Below the pieces are notes generated by a model, which was not told where the DNA came from, searched no databases, and saw only the letters and a list, made by a program, of their open reading frames with translations. A DNA stretch of 64,000 nucleotides from Flectobacillus rivi. GTDB lineage: Bacteria > Bacteroidota > Bacteroidia > Cytophagales > Spirosomataceae. A program made the translations under genes and the position numbers. Location: contig NZ_JASHIE010000014.1 of assembly GCF_030056655.1 (NCBI RefSeq), positions 124,001 to 188,000 of the forward strand, given 5' to 3'. This document shows positions 35,571 to 44,537 of this stretch, piece by piece (position 1 is the first letter of the stretch; each line of letters begins with the position of its first letter).

Positions 35571-37532
35571 ATGGTAAAAAAATTAATTGCCTTAGGTTCA
35601 TTGCTTGCCTTGCATTGGAGCAGTCAGGCACAACAAAAATCTAATTACAGTCAATACGACCTTTTTAACCCACTTTTCAATTATACTCTGTCTACTCCTA
35701 CTCGCAGTGGCACAGGGTCGCCAGGGGCTACTTATTGGCAAAACCAAGCAGATTACAAAATCAATGTTGCACTCGATGACCAAAAAAATATCTTAGATGG
35801 CGACGTAGAAATTACCTATAAAAATGCCTCGCCAGATAAGCTTAATTTTCTTTGGTTACAACTTGATCAAAACCAATTTAGTAATACATCTCGTGGTTCG
35901 GCCACTACGCCTATTTCAGGCGGGCGCTTTGGCAATGTCAATTTCAATGGTGGCTATACCATCAAGTCTGTGACAATCGATGGAAAGCCTGCTGAATTTG
36001 TGGTAGAAGATACACGTATGCAAATTCGTTTGGCGAATCCAATAGCTGAGAAAATCGGTTCAGCCAAAATTAAAATTGTATATTCTTTCCAGATTCCTAA
36101 ATACGGCTCAGACCGCGTGGGAATGCACGAGGCACAACAAGGAACCGTTTATGAAATTGCGCAGTGGTATCCTCGTATGTGCGTATATGACGATGTTGAA
36201 GGCTGGAACGTTCTTCCTTATTTAGGCGCAGGCGAATTTTACCTAGAATATGGTAATTTTGAATATGCTATTACAGCTCCTGCATCACATATTATTGTAG
36301 GTTCGGGCGAACTTACCAATCCATCAGAATGCTGGACAAGTGAACAACTCAAAAGACTGGCTCAAGCTAGCAATAGCGATAAAACCGTCATGATTAGAAG
36401 TGCCGCTGAAGTTGTAGAAGCTAATTCAAGACCAAAAACTGAAGGTAAAATCACATGGAAGTTTAAATGCAGTACAGCCCGCGACGTAGCCTTTGCTTCT
36501 TCGAAAGCATTTGTGATTGATGCTGCTAGAATTAATTTACCAAGTGGCAAAAAATCGCTCGCAATGTCTGCTTATCCTGCAGAATCTGGAGGTGATAAAG
36601 GCTGGGGACGCTCAACAGAATACGTAAAATCATGCTTGGAATTCTATTCAAAATGGTTGTATGAATACACCTATCCTGTGGCTACCAATGTGGCAGGTTC
36701 AATCAGCGGTATGGAGTATCCTGGGATTGTTTTTTGTGGAAGTACAAGCACGACACAAGGCCTCTGGGGCGTAACAGACCATGAATTTGGACATAACTGG
36801 TTCCCAATGATTGTAGGCTCAAACGAACGTAAATTCGCATGGATGGACGAAGGCTTTAATACCTTCATCAATTTTTACTCGACCGACGATTTTAATAATG
36901 GCGAATACAAAGGTTATAAAATGGATATGCACCAAATGGCTAAACAGTTATTCCGTGAAAGTGCAGAACCTATCATGAATATTCCTGATGTATTGCAGTC
37001 AAGCAACTTGGGTTATGAAGCCTATTACAAACCCGCTATTGGCTTGAAAATTTTGAGAGAACAAGTTTTAGGAAAAGATAGATTTGACTATGCATTCAAA
37101 GAATATATCAAACGTTGGGCTTTTAAACACCCTACTCCTTATGACTTTTTCAAAACCATGGAAGATGCCTCTGGCGAAGATTTAAGCTGGTTTTGGAGAG
37201 GTTGGTTCTACGAAACTTGGAAATTAGACCAAGCCGTAAAAGATGTTCAGTATATTGAACAAGATCCTAAAAACGGTGCTGTTATCACTATTGAAAATCT
37301 TGAAAAGCTAGCCATGCCTGTCGAGGTCGAATTAGAAATGGTTGGCGGTACGAAAGAACGTATCAAACTTCCTGTTGAAATCTGGCAAAGAGGTAACTCT
37401 TGGACCTTTAAAACCTCAACAACTTTGCCTTTTAAATCAGTGAGCATCGATCCTGACCATGTTCTTCCTGATTTCAACTCAAAAAATAACGTTTGGAAAC
37501 CTTTGAACATAAAGGCTCAGAAACCAAATTAA
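35571..37532 (+). CDS. M1 family zinc metallopeptidase, exported
   Basis: This 653-residue protein has a signal peptide (KKLIALGSLLALHWSSQAQ). The zinc site is HEFGH at residues 404-408, with the third ligand Glu427 exactly 18 residues later in WMDEGFNTF, as required for the M1 (gluzincin) clan. Glu405 is the catalytic base. The exopeptidase motif appears as SGMEYPGIVF (about 379-388) in place of classic GAMEN, a common variant in secreted Bacteroidota members. A tyrosine suited to transition-state stabilisation lies in NLGYEAYYKP. It is probably a periplasmic or secreted aminopeptidase. It is a single gene with a strong terminator. Confidence 0.9.
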   Translation: MVKKLIALGSLLALHWSSQAQQKSNYSQYDLFNPLFNYTLSTPTRSGTGSPGATYWQNQADYKINVALDDQKNILDGDVEITYKNASPDKLNFLWLQLDQNQFSNTSRGSATTPISGGRFGNVNFNGGYTIKSVTIDGKPAEFVVEDTRMQIRLANPIAEKIGSAKIKIVYSFQIPKYGSDRVGMHEAQQGTVYEIAQWYPRMCVYDDVEGWNVLPYLGAGEFYLEYGNFEYAITAPASHIIVGSGELTNPSECWTSEQLKRLAQASNSDKTVMIRSAAEVVEANSRPKTEGKITWKFKCSTARDVAFASSKAFVIDAARINLPSGKKSLAMSAYPAESGGDKGWGRSTEYVKSCLEFYSKWLYEYTYPVATNVAGSISGMEYPGIVFCGSTSTTQGLWGVTDHEFGHNWFPMIVGSNERKFAWMDEGFNTFINFYSTDDFNNGEYKGYKMDMHQMAKQLFRESAEPIMNIPDVLQSSNLGYEAYYKPAIGLKILREQVLGKDRFDYAFKEYIKRWAFKHPTPYDFFKTMEDASGEDLSWFWRGWFYETWKLDQAVKDVQYIEQDPKNGAVITIENLEKLAMPVEVELEMVGGTKERIKLPVEIWQRGNSWTFKTSTTLPFKSVSIDPDHVLPDFNSKNNVWKPLNIKAQKPN

Positions 37533-37613
37533 GCAATAGCTAATCATGCTATGTATTTTTAAAATATGAGTCATCCTGAATTTTTAGGATTGGGATTATT
37601 CTCCATAATTTTC

Positions 37614-37655
37614 ATCAAAAAGCGGTCGAAAAATATTTTTCGACCGCTTTTTGAT
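37614..37655 (+). terminator. Terminator after the M1 peptidase gene
   Basis: ATCAAAAAGCGGTCGAAAAA (37614-37633) is perfectly complementary to 37636-37655 (20 bp, 2-base loop), ending in a T tract. It is the first part of copy 2 of the composite repeat. Confidence 0.9.
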
Positions 37656-37683
37656 GCTATTATACTAGATTTTATTCAGCTCA

Positions 37684-37702
37684 AGACGCAATCATTGCGT
37701 CT
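37684..37702. repeat. Dispersed palindrome, copy 2
   Basis: AGACGCAATCATTGCGTCT has the same 8-bp arms as the copy at 4086-4105 with a 3-base loop, and lies 28 bases beyond a terminator hairpin as that copy does (18 bases). Confidence 0.7.
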
Positions 37703-37877
37703 CTACTACTAGAATACAAATTGTAACATAATCACTCATCCGCTCAATTACTAAATTAGGGATGACTTATGTTTTTATTTGTGCCCTTACCTCATTTTTA
37801 AAGCATTTGTACAAAAAGTATTGCTATTTTCTCTAACTTCAACGATTCAGAATCTAATAATTTACCTCCCTTTTCAA

Positions 37878-38510
37878 ATGAACAATCTAGATTGGCTAGC
37901 AATAGCTCAAAAACTCCAGTCAATAGCCCAAGCAGGTATTTTTTATGCAGCAGACAAACCTTATGACCTTGAGCGTTATCAAGAAATTTCTGATTTAAGC
38001 GTAAAAATCCTAGAGAAACTAACGGATGAACCTGTTGAAAAAATCATTAACCTATTTGCAAGCGAACGAGATGGTTATCAAACTCCTAAAGTGGATATTC
38101 GTGCTGTGGTATTCAATGAAGAGGGTAAGATTTTGATGGCAAAAGAAACAGTAGACGGTAAATGGTCTTTGCCTGGTGGCTGGGGCGATATAGGATATAC
38201 CCCATTTGAAGTAGCTGAAAAAGAGGCTTGGGAAGAAACAGGTCTTAAAGTAAAAGCCGTAAAACTATTGGGGGTTTTTGACAAAAGAAATCATGCTCAT
38301 CCTCCGCAAGCTTGGTATGTTTACAAGTTATTTATTTTATGCGAAATCATCGGTGGAGAACTAAATGCACATACACAAGAAACATCAGCAGTAGAGTTTT
38401 TTGATAGGAACAACATCCCTCCTCTTTCAGTAGACCGCGTTGTAGAAAGTCAAATTGCTAAAATGTTTGAGTACTACGATAACCCAGAACTACCTATTTA
38501 TTGCGACTAG
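37878..38510 (+). CDS. NUDIX hydrolase with N-terminal accessory domain
   Basis: The 211-residue protein starting at ATG 37878 (MNNLDWLAIAQ) has a helical N-terminal domain of about 60 residues, typical of the NUDIX group with a Nudix_N-type domain. The catalytic NUDIX domain follows, with box GDIGYTPFEVAEKEAWEETG (about 128-147). This fits GX5EX7REUXEEXGU, with Lys in place of Arg before the first catalytic Glu. These enzymes cleave nucleoside diphosphates linked to another group; ADP-ribose or ADP-sugar is plausible but unproved. The start was chosen because upstream in-frame residues are hydrophobic and unlike the family. It is convergent with the TonB-like gene, with a shared terminator. 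Confidence 0.8.
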   Translation: MNNLDWLAIAQKLQSIAQAGIFYAADKPYDLERYQEISDLSVKILEKLTDEPVEKIINLFASERDGYQTPKVDIRAVVFNEEGKILMAKETVDGKWSLPGGWGDIGYTPFEVAEKEAWEETGLKVKAVKLLGVFDKRNHAHPPQAWYVYKLFILCEIIGGELNAHTQETSAVEFFDRNNIPPLSVDRVVESQIAKMFEYYDNPELPIYCD

Positions 38511-38562
38511 TTGGCTATGTGATGAATTGGTCAACAAGTCATTGTACATTATTGCTCAAATA

Positions 38563-38612
38563 TTAGGGCTTACAGCGGAGATTTTAGCTAAAACCTCCGC
38601 TGTAAGCCCTAA
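38563..38612. terminator. Bidirectional terminator between NUDIX and TonB-like genes
   Basis: TTAGGGCTTACAGCGGAG (38563-38580) pairs perfectly with 38595-38612 around a 14-base loop, between converging genes. Confidence 0.8.
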
Positions 38613-38633
38613 ATTATATTAGTTAATCTAAGT

Positions 38634-39524
38634 TTATTTAGCACTAATAACAGGCACTTCTACCTGCACTAATGAACTAACCGTTGCACCTTTCGTAATA
38701 GCTGGCTCCCAATTAGGCATTTTGTTTAATGCGTCCAACACTAGTCCTGTTGTATTTATATCAGAAGCTTTCATAAGTTTGAAACGCTCAGTACGTCCAT
38801 CCTTACGAACTACAAACTGTACGACAACCTTATCTTGTTTTTCAGCATCTGATAGCTTTTTAGAGGTTTTAAGTGTCTTATCTAAATATTTCAAGAAAGA
38901 CTTTGCTCCCCCTGGGAATACGGCGATTTGATCAGGTTTTGTAAAAACTGAATCGCTGTAGGCTTCTTCTTCCAACAAAGAAAGCACACGCATTCCTCTA
39001 GAATTATATTGTTTTTTCTCTTCCTCAGTTAAGGTTACCTCTGGAACAGCCTCTTTCACGACATACTCATATAACCCGCCTTCTGCTTTAGAACTACTTG
39101 CACCGCTAACGGCAACAGACTTGGGCTCTTCTACTTTCGGTGCTGTTTTTGGTAAAACAATTGTTTCTTTAACCTTTGCTTTTTTATCCATAATTGAACG
39201 CAAAGCAGCCTCATCATCCTCATCATTTTCGTCATCGTACGAGACATTCGTAATTATGTAATCACGATTAGAGGAACTAAGCTTCAAATCTGGGGTTTCG
39301 GATTTTACCGATTCAACTAAAGCAAATGATGATAACAGAGAAGAAACTGAAAGTAAAACAGATACATCATTCACGCTCGTGTAAGGATTGGCAGGTAACA
39401 CGAAAGCTTGGTGGTCTGGTAGCTTCAAGGCAAACTTACTACTATTTTTCTTCGATGATTGAGCAAATGTATTGGCGGTATAAATGCTTAAAATACTTAG
39501 GACTAGGAGATACTTTCTTTTCAT
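38634..39524 (-). CDS. TonB C-terminal domain protein
   Basis: Taken from ATG 39524 (MKRKYLLVLSILSIYTANTFAQ) the product has 296 residues with a cleavable signal peptide. An acidic, low-complexity linker (DDENDEDDEAAL) follows, then a C-terminal TonB-type domain (about 215-296: PGGAKSFLKYLDKTLK, VQFVVRKDGRTERFKLMKAS, LNKMPNWEPAI). Classic TonB has a membrane anchor and a Pro-rich linker; this one has a signal peptide and no Pro-rich region, so it may be a periplasmic or envelope protein carrying the domain rather than the energiser of receptors. The longer upstream frame starting at 39623 lacks coding character. It is a stand-alone gene. Confidence 0.75.
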   Translation of the reverse strand: MKRKYLLVLSILSIYTANTFAQSSKKNSSKFALKLPDHQAFVLPANPYTSVNDVSVLLSVSSLLSSFALVESVKSETPDLKLSSSNRDYIITNVSYDDENDEDDEAALRSIMDKKAKVKETIVLPKTAPKVEEPKSVAVSGASSSKAEGGLYEYVVKEAVPEVTLTEEEKKQYNSRGMRVLSLLEEEAYSDSVFTKPDQIAVFPGGAKSFLKYLDKTLKTSKKLSDAEKQDKVVVQFVVRKDGRTERFKLMKASDINTTGLVLDALNKMPNWEPAITKGATVSSLVQVEVPVISAK

Positions 39525-39613
39525 TTTTTTAATAAATAGTCTTAACGTGTGGGTAATACATCTATACGTACAAATTTTATGCCATTCGACCATGAGGTTT
39601 ATGAAATAAAAAA

Positions 39614-39631
39614 GGTGAAGCAAGCTTCACC
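39614..39631 (-). terminator. Terminator after the minus-strand gene at 39667-40164
   Basis: GGTGAAGC (39614-39621) pairs with GCTTCACC (39624-39631). Read on the minus strand the stem runs into TTTTTTATTT, a typical intrinsic terminator tail. Confidence 0.75.
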
Positions 39632-39666
39632 CTTAAATCGTACTCAAATCTTTACTTAACTCATTA

Positions 39667-40164
39667 TCAAGGATATTGTAATTTTATCACTGTATCCTTT
39701 TTAAAATATCGTTGTATGGTAACATCTAAGCTTCCTTCTTTTTTGATTAAGGTATTTTTAGGACTAACTTTATCCCAAAAGTCACCTTTCTCTTCAAACA
39801 AATCTATTACCTTTTTTTCCTTGGTGCTATCATTAACTACTTCGGTTATTTCGAGTAAATAATGGATTCGTGCCGAATCAATTACGTTGGCCCATTTTTT
39901 GGTAATTTTACCATTCCAAGCCATCTGTTTAATATCGCCAGCTCCTGTAACAGGCCTATTTTTGCCACTGCTTGTTAAATAATCAATGCCATAAACCACC
40001 AGCACAACTAGAAAAATCAAAGGTGTGATTTTGCCATTTATAGGATTTTTCTCTTGACCAGCCGAACTATTGCCTGATCCGCCCATCAAATCTCCAAAGA
40101 AAGGCATTTTTAACTTTTGACGAGGTGGACGACGGCGTTGAGGAGTTTGTTCCATGATATTCAA
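39667..40164 (-). CDS. Hypothetical protein with one membrane segment
   Basis: This 165-residue protein (or 162 if the second ATG at codon 4 is used) has a basic, Pro/Arg-rich cytoplasmic start (QTPQRRRPPRQKLK), a Gly/Ser-rich link, one membrane segment (about 47-63, ITPLIFLVVLVVYGIDYL) and a C-terminal extracytoplasmic domain of about 100 residues rich in Lys, Asp and beta-branched residues. I recognise no family. It is divergent from secA, 234 bases away, and may share regulatory DNA with it; there is no evidence of a role in secretion. Confidence 0.65.
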   Translation of the reverse strand: MNIMEQTPQRRRPPRQKLKMPFFGDLMGGSGNSSAGQEKNPINGKITPLIFLVVLVVYGIDYLTSSGKNRPVTGAGDIKQMAWNGKITKKWANVIDSARIHYLLEITEVVNDSTKEKKVIDLFEEKGDFWDKVSPKNTLIKKEGSLDVTIQRYFKKDTVIKLQYP

Positions 40165-40248
40165 TAACTTACCTATTCAAAAAGGCGTTTTAAGTGATTT
40201 CTAAAATATGACAAATCGTTTTCTAATGCAATATTAATTATAACGAAA

Positions 40249-40281
40249 TTGTTTTTAAAAGGTTCTAATGAACTAAATTTG
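40249..40281 (+). promoter_or_regulatory. Candidate promoter for secA
   Basis: TTG (40249-40251) and TAAATTTG (40274-40281) are separated by 22 bases, fitting the Bacteroidota -33/-7 pattern. They lie about 120 bases upstream of the secA start codon. Confidence 0.45.
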
Positions 40282-40398
40282 TAAGTAATTAATTTTCTGT
40301 AGGAATACCAATAGGAATTTACAGGCTTTGTGTTTGAAAAAATACCCTATTTTAAAACCTCATTTAATAATCTCTAAAGATTAACGAATACGAACAAA

Positions 40399-43300
40399 AT
40401 GATAAATTATTTAACCAAGGCAGTTACAAAATTCTTTGGTACTAAGTCAGAGCGTGACATCAAAGAATTAATGCCAATTGTAGAAAACGTCAAAGTTGAA
40501 TTCGCCAAACTTTCTAATTTGACGGACAATCAACTTCGTCAAAAAACAGTTGACCTTAAAGCTCTTATTCAAGAGCGCTTAGCCAAATATGATGCTGAAA
40601 TTTCTGATTTCAAGTTAGAAATTGAAGGTAATCCTGAAATGTCGGTTGATGTTAAAGAAAATATCTTTAACCAAATCGATAAATTGGAAGTTGAGCGTAA
40701 CAAATCGCTAGAGGTAGTTTTGATGGAAATTCTCCCTCAGGCATTTGCGATTGTAAAAGAAACGGCTAGAAGATATACGGAAAACAAAAAACTTGAGGTA
40801 ACCGCGACTCCTTATGATATTGAGATGTCGAGCCGCAAGAAAAACGTTGAAATTGTTGGAGACACCGCCATCTGGCATAACAAATGGATGGCCGCTGGTA
40901 ACGAAATCGAGTGGAATATGATTCACTACGATGTACAGTTGATCGGTGGTATTGTATTGCACCAAGGTAAAATTGCCGAAATGGCAACTGGGGAAGGTAA
41001 AACTTTGGTTTCTACCCTACCTTCATTCTTGAATGCTTTGGCTGGACGTGGCGTACACCTTGTAACCGTTAACGACTACCTTGCTAAACGTGACTCTGAG
41101 TGGAATGCGCCATTGTTTGAATTCCACCAAATTACCGTTGACTGTATTGACAAGCACGAACCAAATACAGATGCTCGTCGTAAAGCATATTTGGCAGATA
41201 TTACGTATGGTACAAACAACGAGTTTGGTTTTGACTATCTACGTGACAACATGGCTCGTAGCCCAGAGGAACAAGTTCAACGCAAGCACCACTATGCCAT
41301 GGTCGATGAGGTTGACTCCGTTTTGATTGATGATGCCCGTACACCATTGATTATCAGTGGGCCAATGGCTCGTGGAGATGAACAAGATTTCGAAATTTTC
41401 AATCCATTAGTAGCTCGATTGGTTGATCAACAAAAACGTATCGTTCAGGAGTTATTGGTAGAGTCGAAAAAGTTAATTGCAGCAGGAAAGAAAAAAGAAG
41501 GTGGTTTGTCATTATTCCGTGCTTTCCGCGGTTTGCCAAAGAGCCGTCCGTTGATTAAATTCTTAGGAGAGGTTGGTGTGAAGCAAATCATGCAAGAAAC
41601 AGAATCTATCTACCTTGCTGAAAACCAGAAGTTAATGCCTGAAGCAGATGCTCCTTTGATGTTTACTATCGAAGAGAAAAATAATCAGGTAGAACTTACG
41701 GAAAAAGGTCTTGAATTCATGGCAAGATTGATTGACGATGCAAACTTCTTCGTTATTCCTGATTTGTCTGTTGATTTGAATACCATAGAGAAAGATGCAG
41801 AATTGAACGAGCATGACCGCTTGGTTAAAAAAGAGGCTTTGATTCGTGATTACTCAGCAAAAACTCAACGTATCCATACAGTAAACCAATTGCTCAAAGC
41901 TTATACTTTATTCGAAAAAGATGCTGAATATATCATCGATGAAGGTAAAGTGAAAATTGTAGATGAGCAAACAGGTCGTATCATGGACGGTCGTCGTTAC
42001 TCTGATGGTTTGCACCAAGCAATCGAAGCAAAAGAAAATGTTAACATCGAAGATGCTACACAGACTTACGCTACGATTACTTTACAAAACTACTTCCGTA
42101 TGTATCATAAACTTTGTGGTATGACGGGTACTGCCGAAACAGAAGCAGGTGAGTTTTGGACAATCTATAAATTGGATGTTGTAACAATTCCTACGAACAG
42201 AAAGATCTCTCGTAATGACCACGAAGATAAAGTTTACAAAACTGTTCGTGAAAAATATAATGCAGTAGCTCAAGAAATTCAAGAAATGGTAGAAGGTGGT
42301 CGCCCTGTACTTGTGGGTACTACTTCTGTCGAAAACTCTGAGTTATTGAGCCGTATGCTTACGATTCGTAAGATTCAGCACAATGTACTCAACGCGAAAC
42401 ACCACGCACGTGAAGCCGATATCGTAGCAGAAGCTGGTCAAGCAGGTAAAGTTACTATTGCGACTAACATGGCTGGTCGTGGTACCGATATTAAGTTATC
42501 ACCAGAAGCTAAAAATGCTGGAGGTTTGGCTATTATTGGTACAGAACGTCATGAGTCTCGTCGTGTCGACCGCCAGTTAAGAGGTCGTTCGGGTCGTCAA
42601 GGTGACGTAGGTTCATCTCAATTCTTCTTATCGTTGGACGATGACTTGATGCGTAAATTTGGTTCAGACCGTATTGCTAAAGTGATGGACCGAATGGGTA
42701 TGGAAGAAGGTGAGGTAATCCAACACTCTATGATTACTTCGTCGGTAGAACGTGCTCAGAAAAAAGTAGAAGAAAATAACTTTGGTATTCGTAAGCGTTT
42801 GTTGGAATACGATGACGTAATGAACTATCAACGTAATGCTATCTATAAACGTCGTCAGAATGCTTTGTTTGGAGAACGTTTGTCATTGGATATTGCCAAC
42901 ACAACGTTTGACGTTTGTTCAGATATTATCCAAAACAATATTTCTTACGATGAAGTAGAGCTTCGTGTTATTGATATTTTGGGAATGGAGCCTCCATTCG
43001 ATCGTGAGGAGTTTGCCAAGTTAAATACTCAACAGCGTACAAATCGCTTGTACGATGCAGCAGAGAAACACTATAACGCCAAAAATAAAGCGCTAGCAGA
43101 AAAAGTTATTGACTTTGCTCAAGAAGCTTTATCTCAAGGCTATCAAGGTATTCAGGTGCCTATCACAAATGGCGTATTGGTAACAGGTGTCTTTGCTGAT
43201 GCCAACGAAACGCTTGCTACAAATGGCAAAAAGGTTATCTCTGAAATGGAGAAATTCATTGCATTAAGCCTTATTGACCAAGAGTGGAAAGAGCACCTTC

Positions 43301-43773
43301 GTGATATGGATGACTTGAAACAATCAGTACAAAATGCAGTATTTGAACAAAAAGATCCATTATTGATTTACAAATTCGAAGCTGTTAAATTGTTCGAACG
43401 TTTCTTGAGTCGTATCAACGTAGACACTGTTAGCTTCTTAATGAAGGCCGACATGCCTGATTTTCAGCAAGCAGTAGAACAACCTGTGGTACAACAAGCA
43501 CCAGCTCCACAACCGAAGCTACAAACACAAAAAGATGAAGCTATTTCATCATTAGTAGGTGGTTTGGCTGGTACTTTAGATTCAGGTCTTGATTATATTG
43601 ATCCAAGCGCAGGTCAGCATGTTGAGAAAGTTGCTCCAAGACAAGCCATCAAAATTGCTGATCGCAATCAAAGAGTAACCGTTCAATATCAAGATGGTTC
43701 AATTAAGGAAAATGTAAAATACAAAACTGTTGAGCAAGATGTAGAGAAAGGCATTGCAGTTGTGATTGCATAA
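40399..43773 (+). CDS. secA: Preprotein translocase ATPase SecA
   Basis: SecA drives Sec-dependent export through SecYEG by ATP hydrolysis. The protein has 1124 residues, long as usual in Bacteroidota because of insertions. Walker A is ATGEGKT (Lys201) and the DEAD-type Walker B is VDEVDSVLIDDARTP (Asp303-Glu304). The preprotein cross-linking domain (about 320-560), second nucleotide-binding fold (TTSVENSELLSRML, MAGRGTDIKL, RQLRGRSGRQGD) and helical scaffold follow. An extra segment around 360-440 contains KKEGGLSLFRAFRGLPKSRP. The C-terminus ends in a strand-rich stretch without the cysteine motif CxCxSGx8C(H/C) that binds zinc and SecB in many SecA proteins. It is a single gene with its own terminator. 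Confidence 0.97.
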   Translation: MINYLTKAVTKFFGTKSERDIKELMPIVENVKVEFAKLSNLTDNQLRQKTVDLKALIQERLAKYDAEISDFKLEIEGNPEMSVDVKENIFNQIDKLEVERNKSLEVVLMEILPQAFAIVKETARRYTENKKLEVTATPYDIEMSSRKKNVEIVGDTAIWHNKWMAAGNEIEWNMIHYDVQLIGGIVLHQGKIAEMATGEGKTLVSTLPSFLNALAGRGVHLVTVNDYLAKRDSEWNAPLFEFHQITVDCIDKHEPNTDARRKAYLADITYGTNNEFGFDYLRDNMARSPEEQVQRKHHYAMVDEVDSVLIDDARTPLIISGPMARGDEQDFEIFNPLVARLVDQQKRIVQELLVESKKLIAAGKKKEGGLSLFRAFRGLPKSRPLIKFLGEVGVKQIMQETESIYLAENQKLMPEADAPLMFTIEEKNNQVELTEKGLEFMARLIDDANFFVIPDLSVDLNTIEKDAELNEHDRLVKKEALIRDYSAKTQRIHTVNQLLKAYTLFEKDAEYIIDEGKVKIVDEQTGRIMDGRRYSDGLHQAIEAKENVNIEDATQTYATITLQNYFRMYHKLCGMTGTAETEAGEFWTIYKLDVVTIPTNRKISRNDHEDKVYKTVREKYNAVAQEIQEMVEGGRPVLVGTTSVENSELLSRMLTIRKIQHNVLNAKHHAREADIVAEAGQAGKVTIATNMAGRGTDIKLSPEAKNAGGLAIIGTERHESRRVDRQLRGRSGRQGDVGSSQFFLSLDDDLMRKFGSDRIAKVMDRMGMEEGEVIQHSMITSSVERAQKKVEENNFGIRKRLLEYDDVMNYQRNAIYKRRQNALFGERLSLDIANTTFDVCSDIIQNNISYDEVELRVIDILGMEPPFDREEFAKLNTQQRTNRLYDAAEKHYNAKNKALAEKVIDFAQEALSQGYQGIQVPITNGVLVTGVFADANETLATNGKKVISEMEKFIALSLIDQEWKEHLRDMDDLKQSVQNAVFEQKDPLLIYKFEAVKLFERFLSRINVDTVSFLMKADMPDFQQAVEQPVVQQAPAPQPKLQTQKDEAISSLVGGLAGTLDSGLDYIDPSAGQHVEKVAPRQAIKIADRNQRVTVQYQDGSIKENVKYKTVEQDVEKGIAVVIA

Positions 43774-44150
43774 CAAAAACAAAAAACGCCCGCAAAACGG
43801 GCGTTTTTTTGTAAATTAACCATTTTTATATTAAAATCTATATCAAAGAATCCCTTCAACAGGATTTTGAAATCGTAAATATTTTACAAAGGTATATTTT
43901 TTTCTACACGATTCAATCATATTATAGATTTTCGCACTTTATAACCGTTTAATCTATTTACTCTCCTAATTGAGCAATTAAAAGCCCTATTACCCTTACA
44001 ATTAAATTATATTTAGTATTTTTGGATTCTATAGTATTTACAATACATATATATCTTCCAATCAATTGCGTTATCGATTAAAATACAACGATAATCGTAC
44101 CTAGTATACTTTATACAACCACGTCATTTTTTAAACCTTCGTTAATAATA
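43774..44150. other. Gene-free AT-rich stretch before the sugar operon
   Basis: This 377-base gap holds the secA terminator at its left end and, near the right, TATTTTTG (44027-44034), a match to the -7 consensus and a possible promoter for the fdtA-like operon. Nothing else was recognised. Confidence 0.5.
43781..43810 (+). terminator. Terminator after secA
   Basis: AAAAAACGCCCG (43781-43792) pairs with CGGGCGTTTTTT from 43798, with a T tract to 43810. Confidence 0.9.
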
Positions 44151-44537
44151 GTGAGTCAATTGTTACTATTGGATACATTCAGCTCTGATGCAGGAAATTT
44201 AACTGTATTTGAAAAAATCCTTCCTGGACATATAAGACGCGTGTTTTATATTCAAGGAAAAGAAGATTCTGTCCGAGGTGGACATCGTCACAAGGAAACT
44301 TGGCAGGCCTTAGTATGTATTTCTGGAAGTTGTCGCGTTCTCAATAATAACGGCCTTAAACAAGAAGAATTCTTACTAGATTCGCCTCAAAAATGTTTAG
44401 TCTTAGCACCAGAGGATTGGCACGTAATGGACCAGTTTTCTAGTGATGCTATTCTATTAGTCTTGGCCAATCAGTTTTATGATAAAGAAGACTACATTTA
44501 TGAACCTTACCCTCAATCGACCATTACAACCGTATGA
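44151..44537 (+). CDS. FdtA/QdtA-like dTDP-4-keto-6-deoxyhexose 3,4-ketoisomerase
   Basis: This 128-residue single-domain cupin uses a GTG start (GTGAGTCAATTG); no ATG gives a sensible N-terminus. The pattern RGGHRHKETWQALVCISGSC (about 42-61) is the signature of the FdtA/QdtA/WxcM-C family, with histidines at the active site. These enzymes convert dTDP-4-keto-6-deoxy-D-glucose to the 3-keto sugar (galacto- or gluco- configured), which the next gene's aminotransferase would aminate. The stop overlaps the following start by 4 bases, so translation is coupled. Synthesis of the dTDP sugar precursor (rmlA, rmlB) must be encoded elsewhere. Confidence 0.85.
   Translation: MSQLLLLDTFSSDAGNLTVFEKILPGHIRRVFYIQGKEDSVRGGHRHKETWQALVCISGSCRVLNNNGLKQEEFLLDSPQKCLVLAPEDWHVMDQFSSDAILLVLANQFYDKEDYIYEPYPQSTITTV

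Larger units (their letters stand above)
37533..37877. other. Gene-free stretch with terminator and composite repeat
   Basis: This 345-base gap holds the terminator at 37614-37655, the palindrome at 37684-37702 and its CACTCAT-type tail at 37731-37758, then AT-rich DNA up to the NUDIX gene. The in-frame extension of the NUDIX frame upstream to 37779 is not used as coding sequence here. Confidence 0.6.

Noticed and set aside
37779..37877. In-frame N-terminal extension of the NUDIX protein
   Set aside because: Hydrophobic residues unlike the family; the ATG at 37878 gives the normal N-terminus.
39525..39623. N-terminal extension of the TonB-like protein
   Set aside because: The ATG at 39524 begins a standard signal peptide; the upstream frame would bury it.
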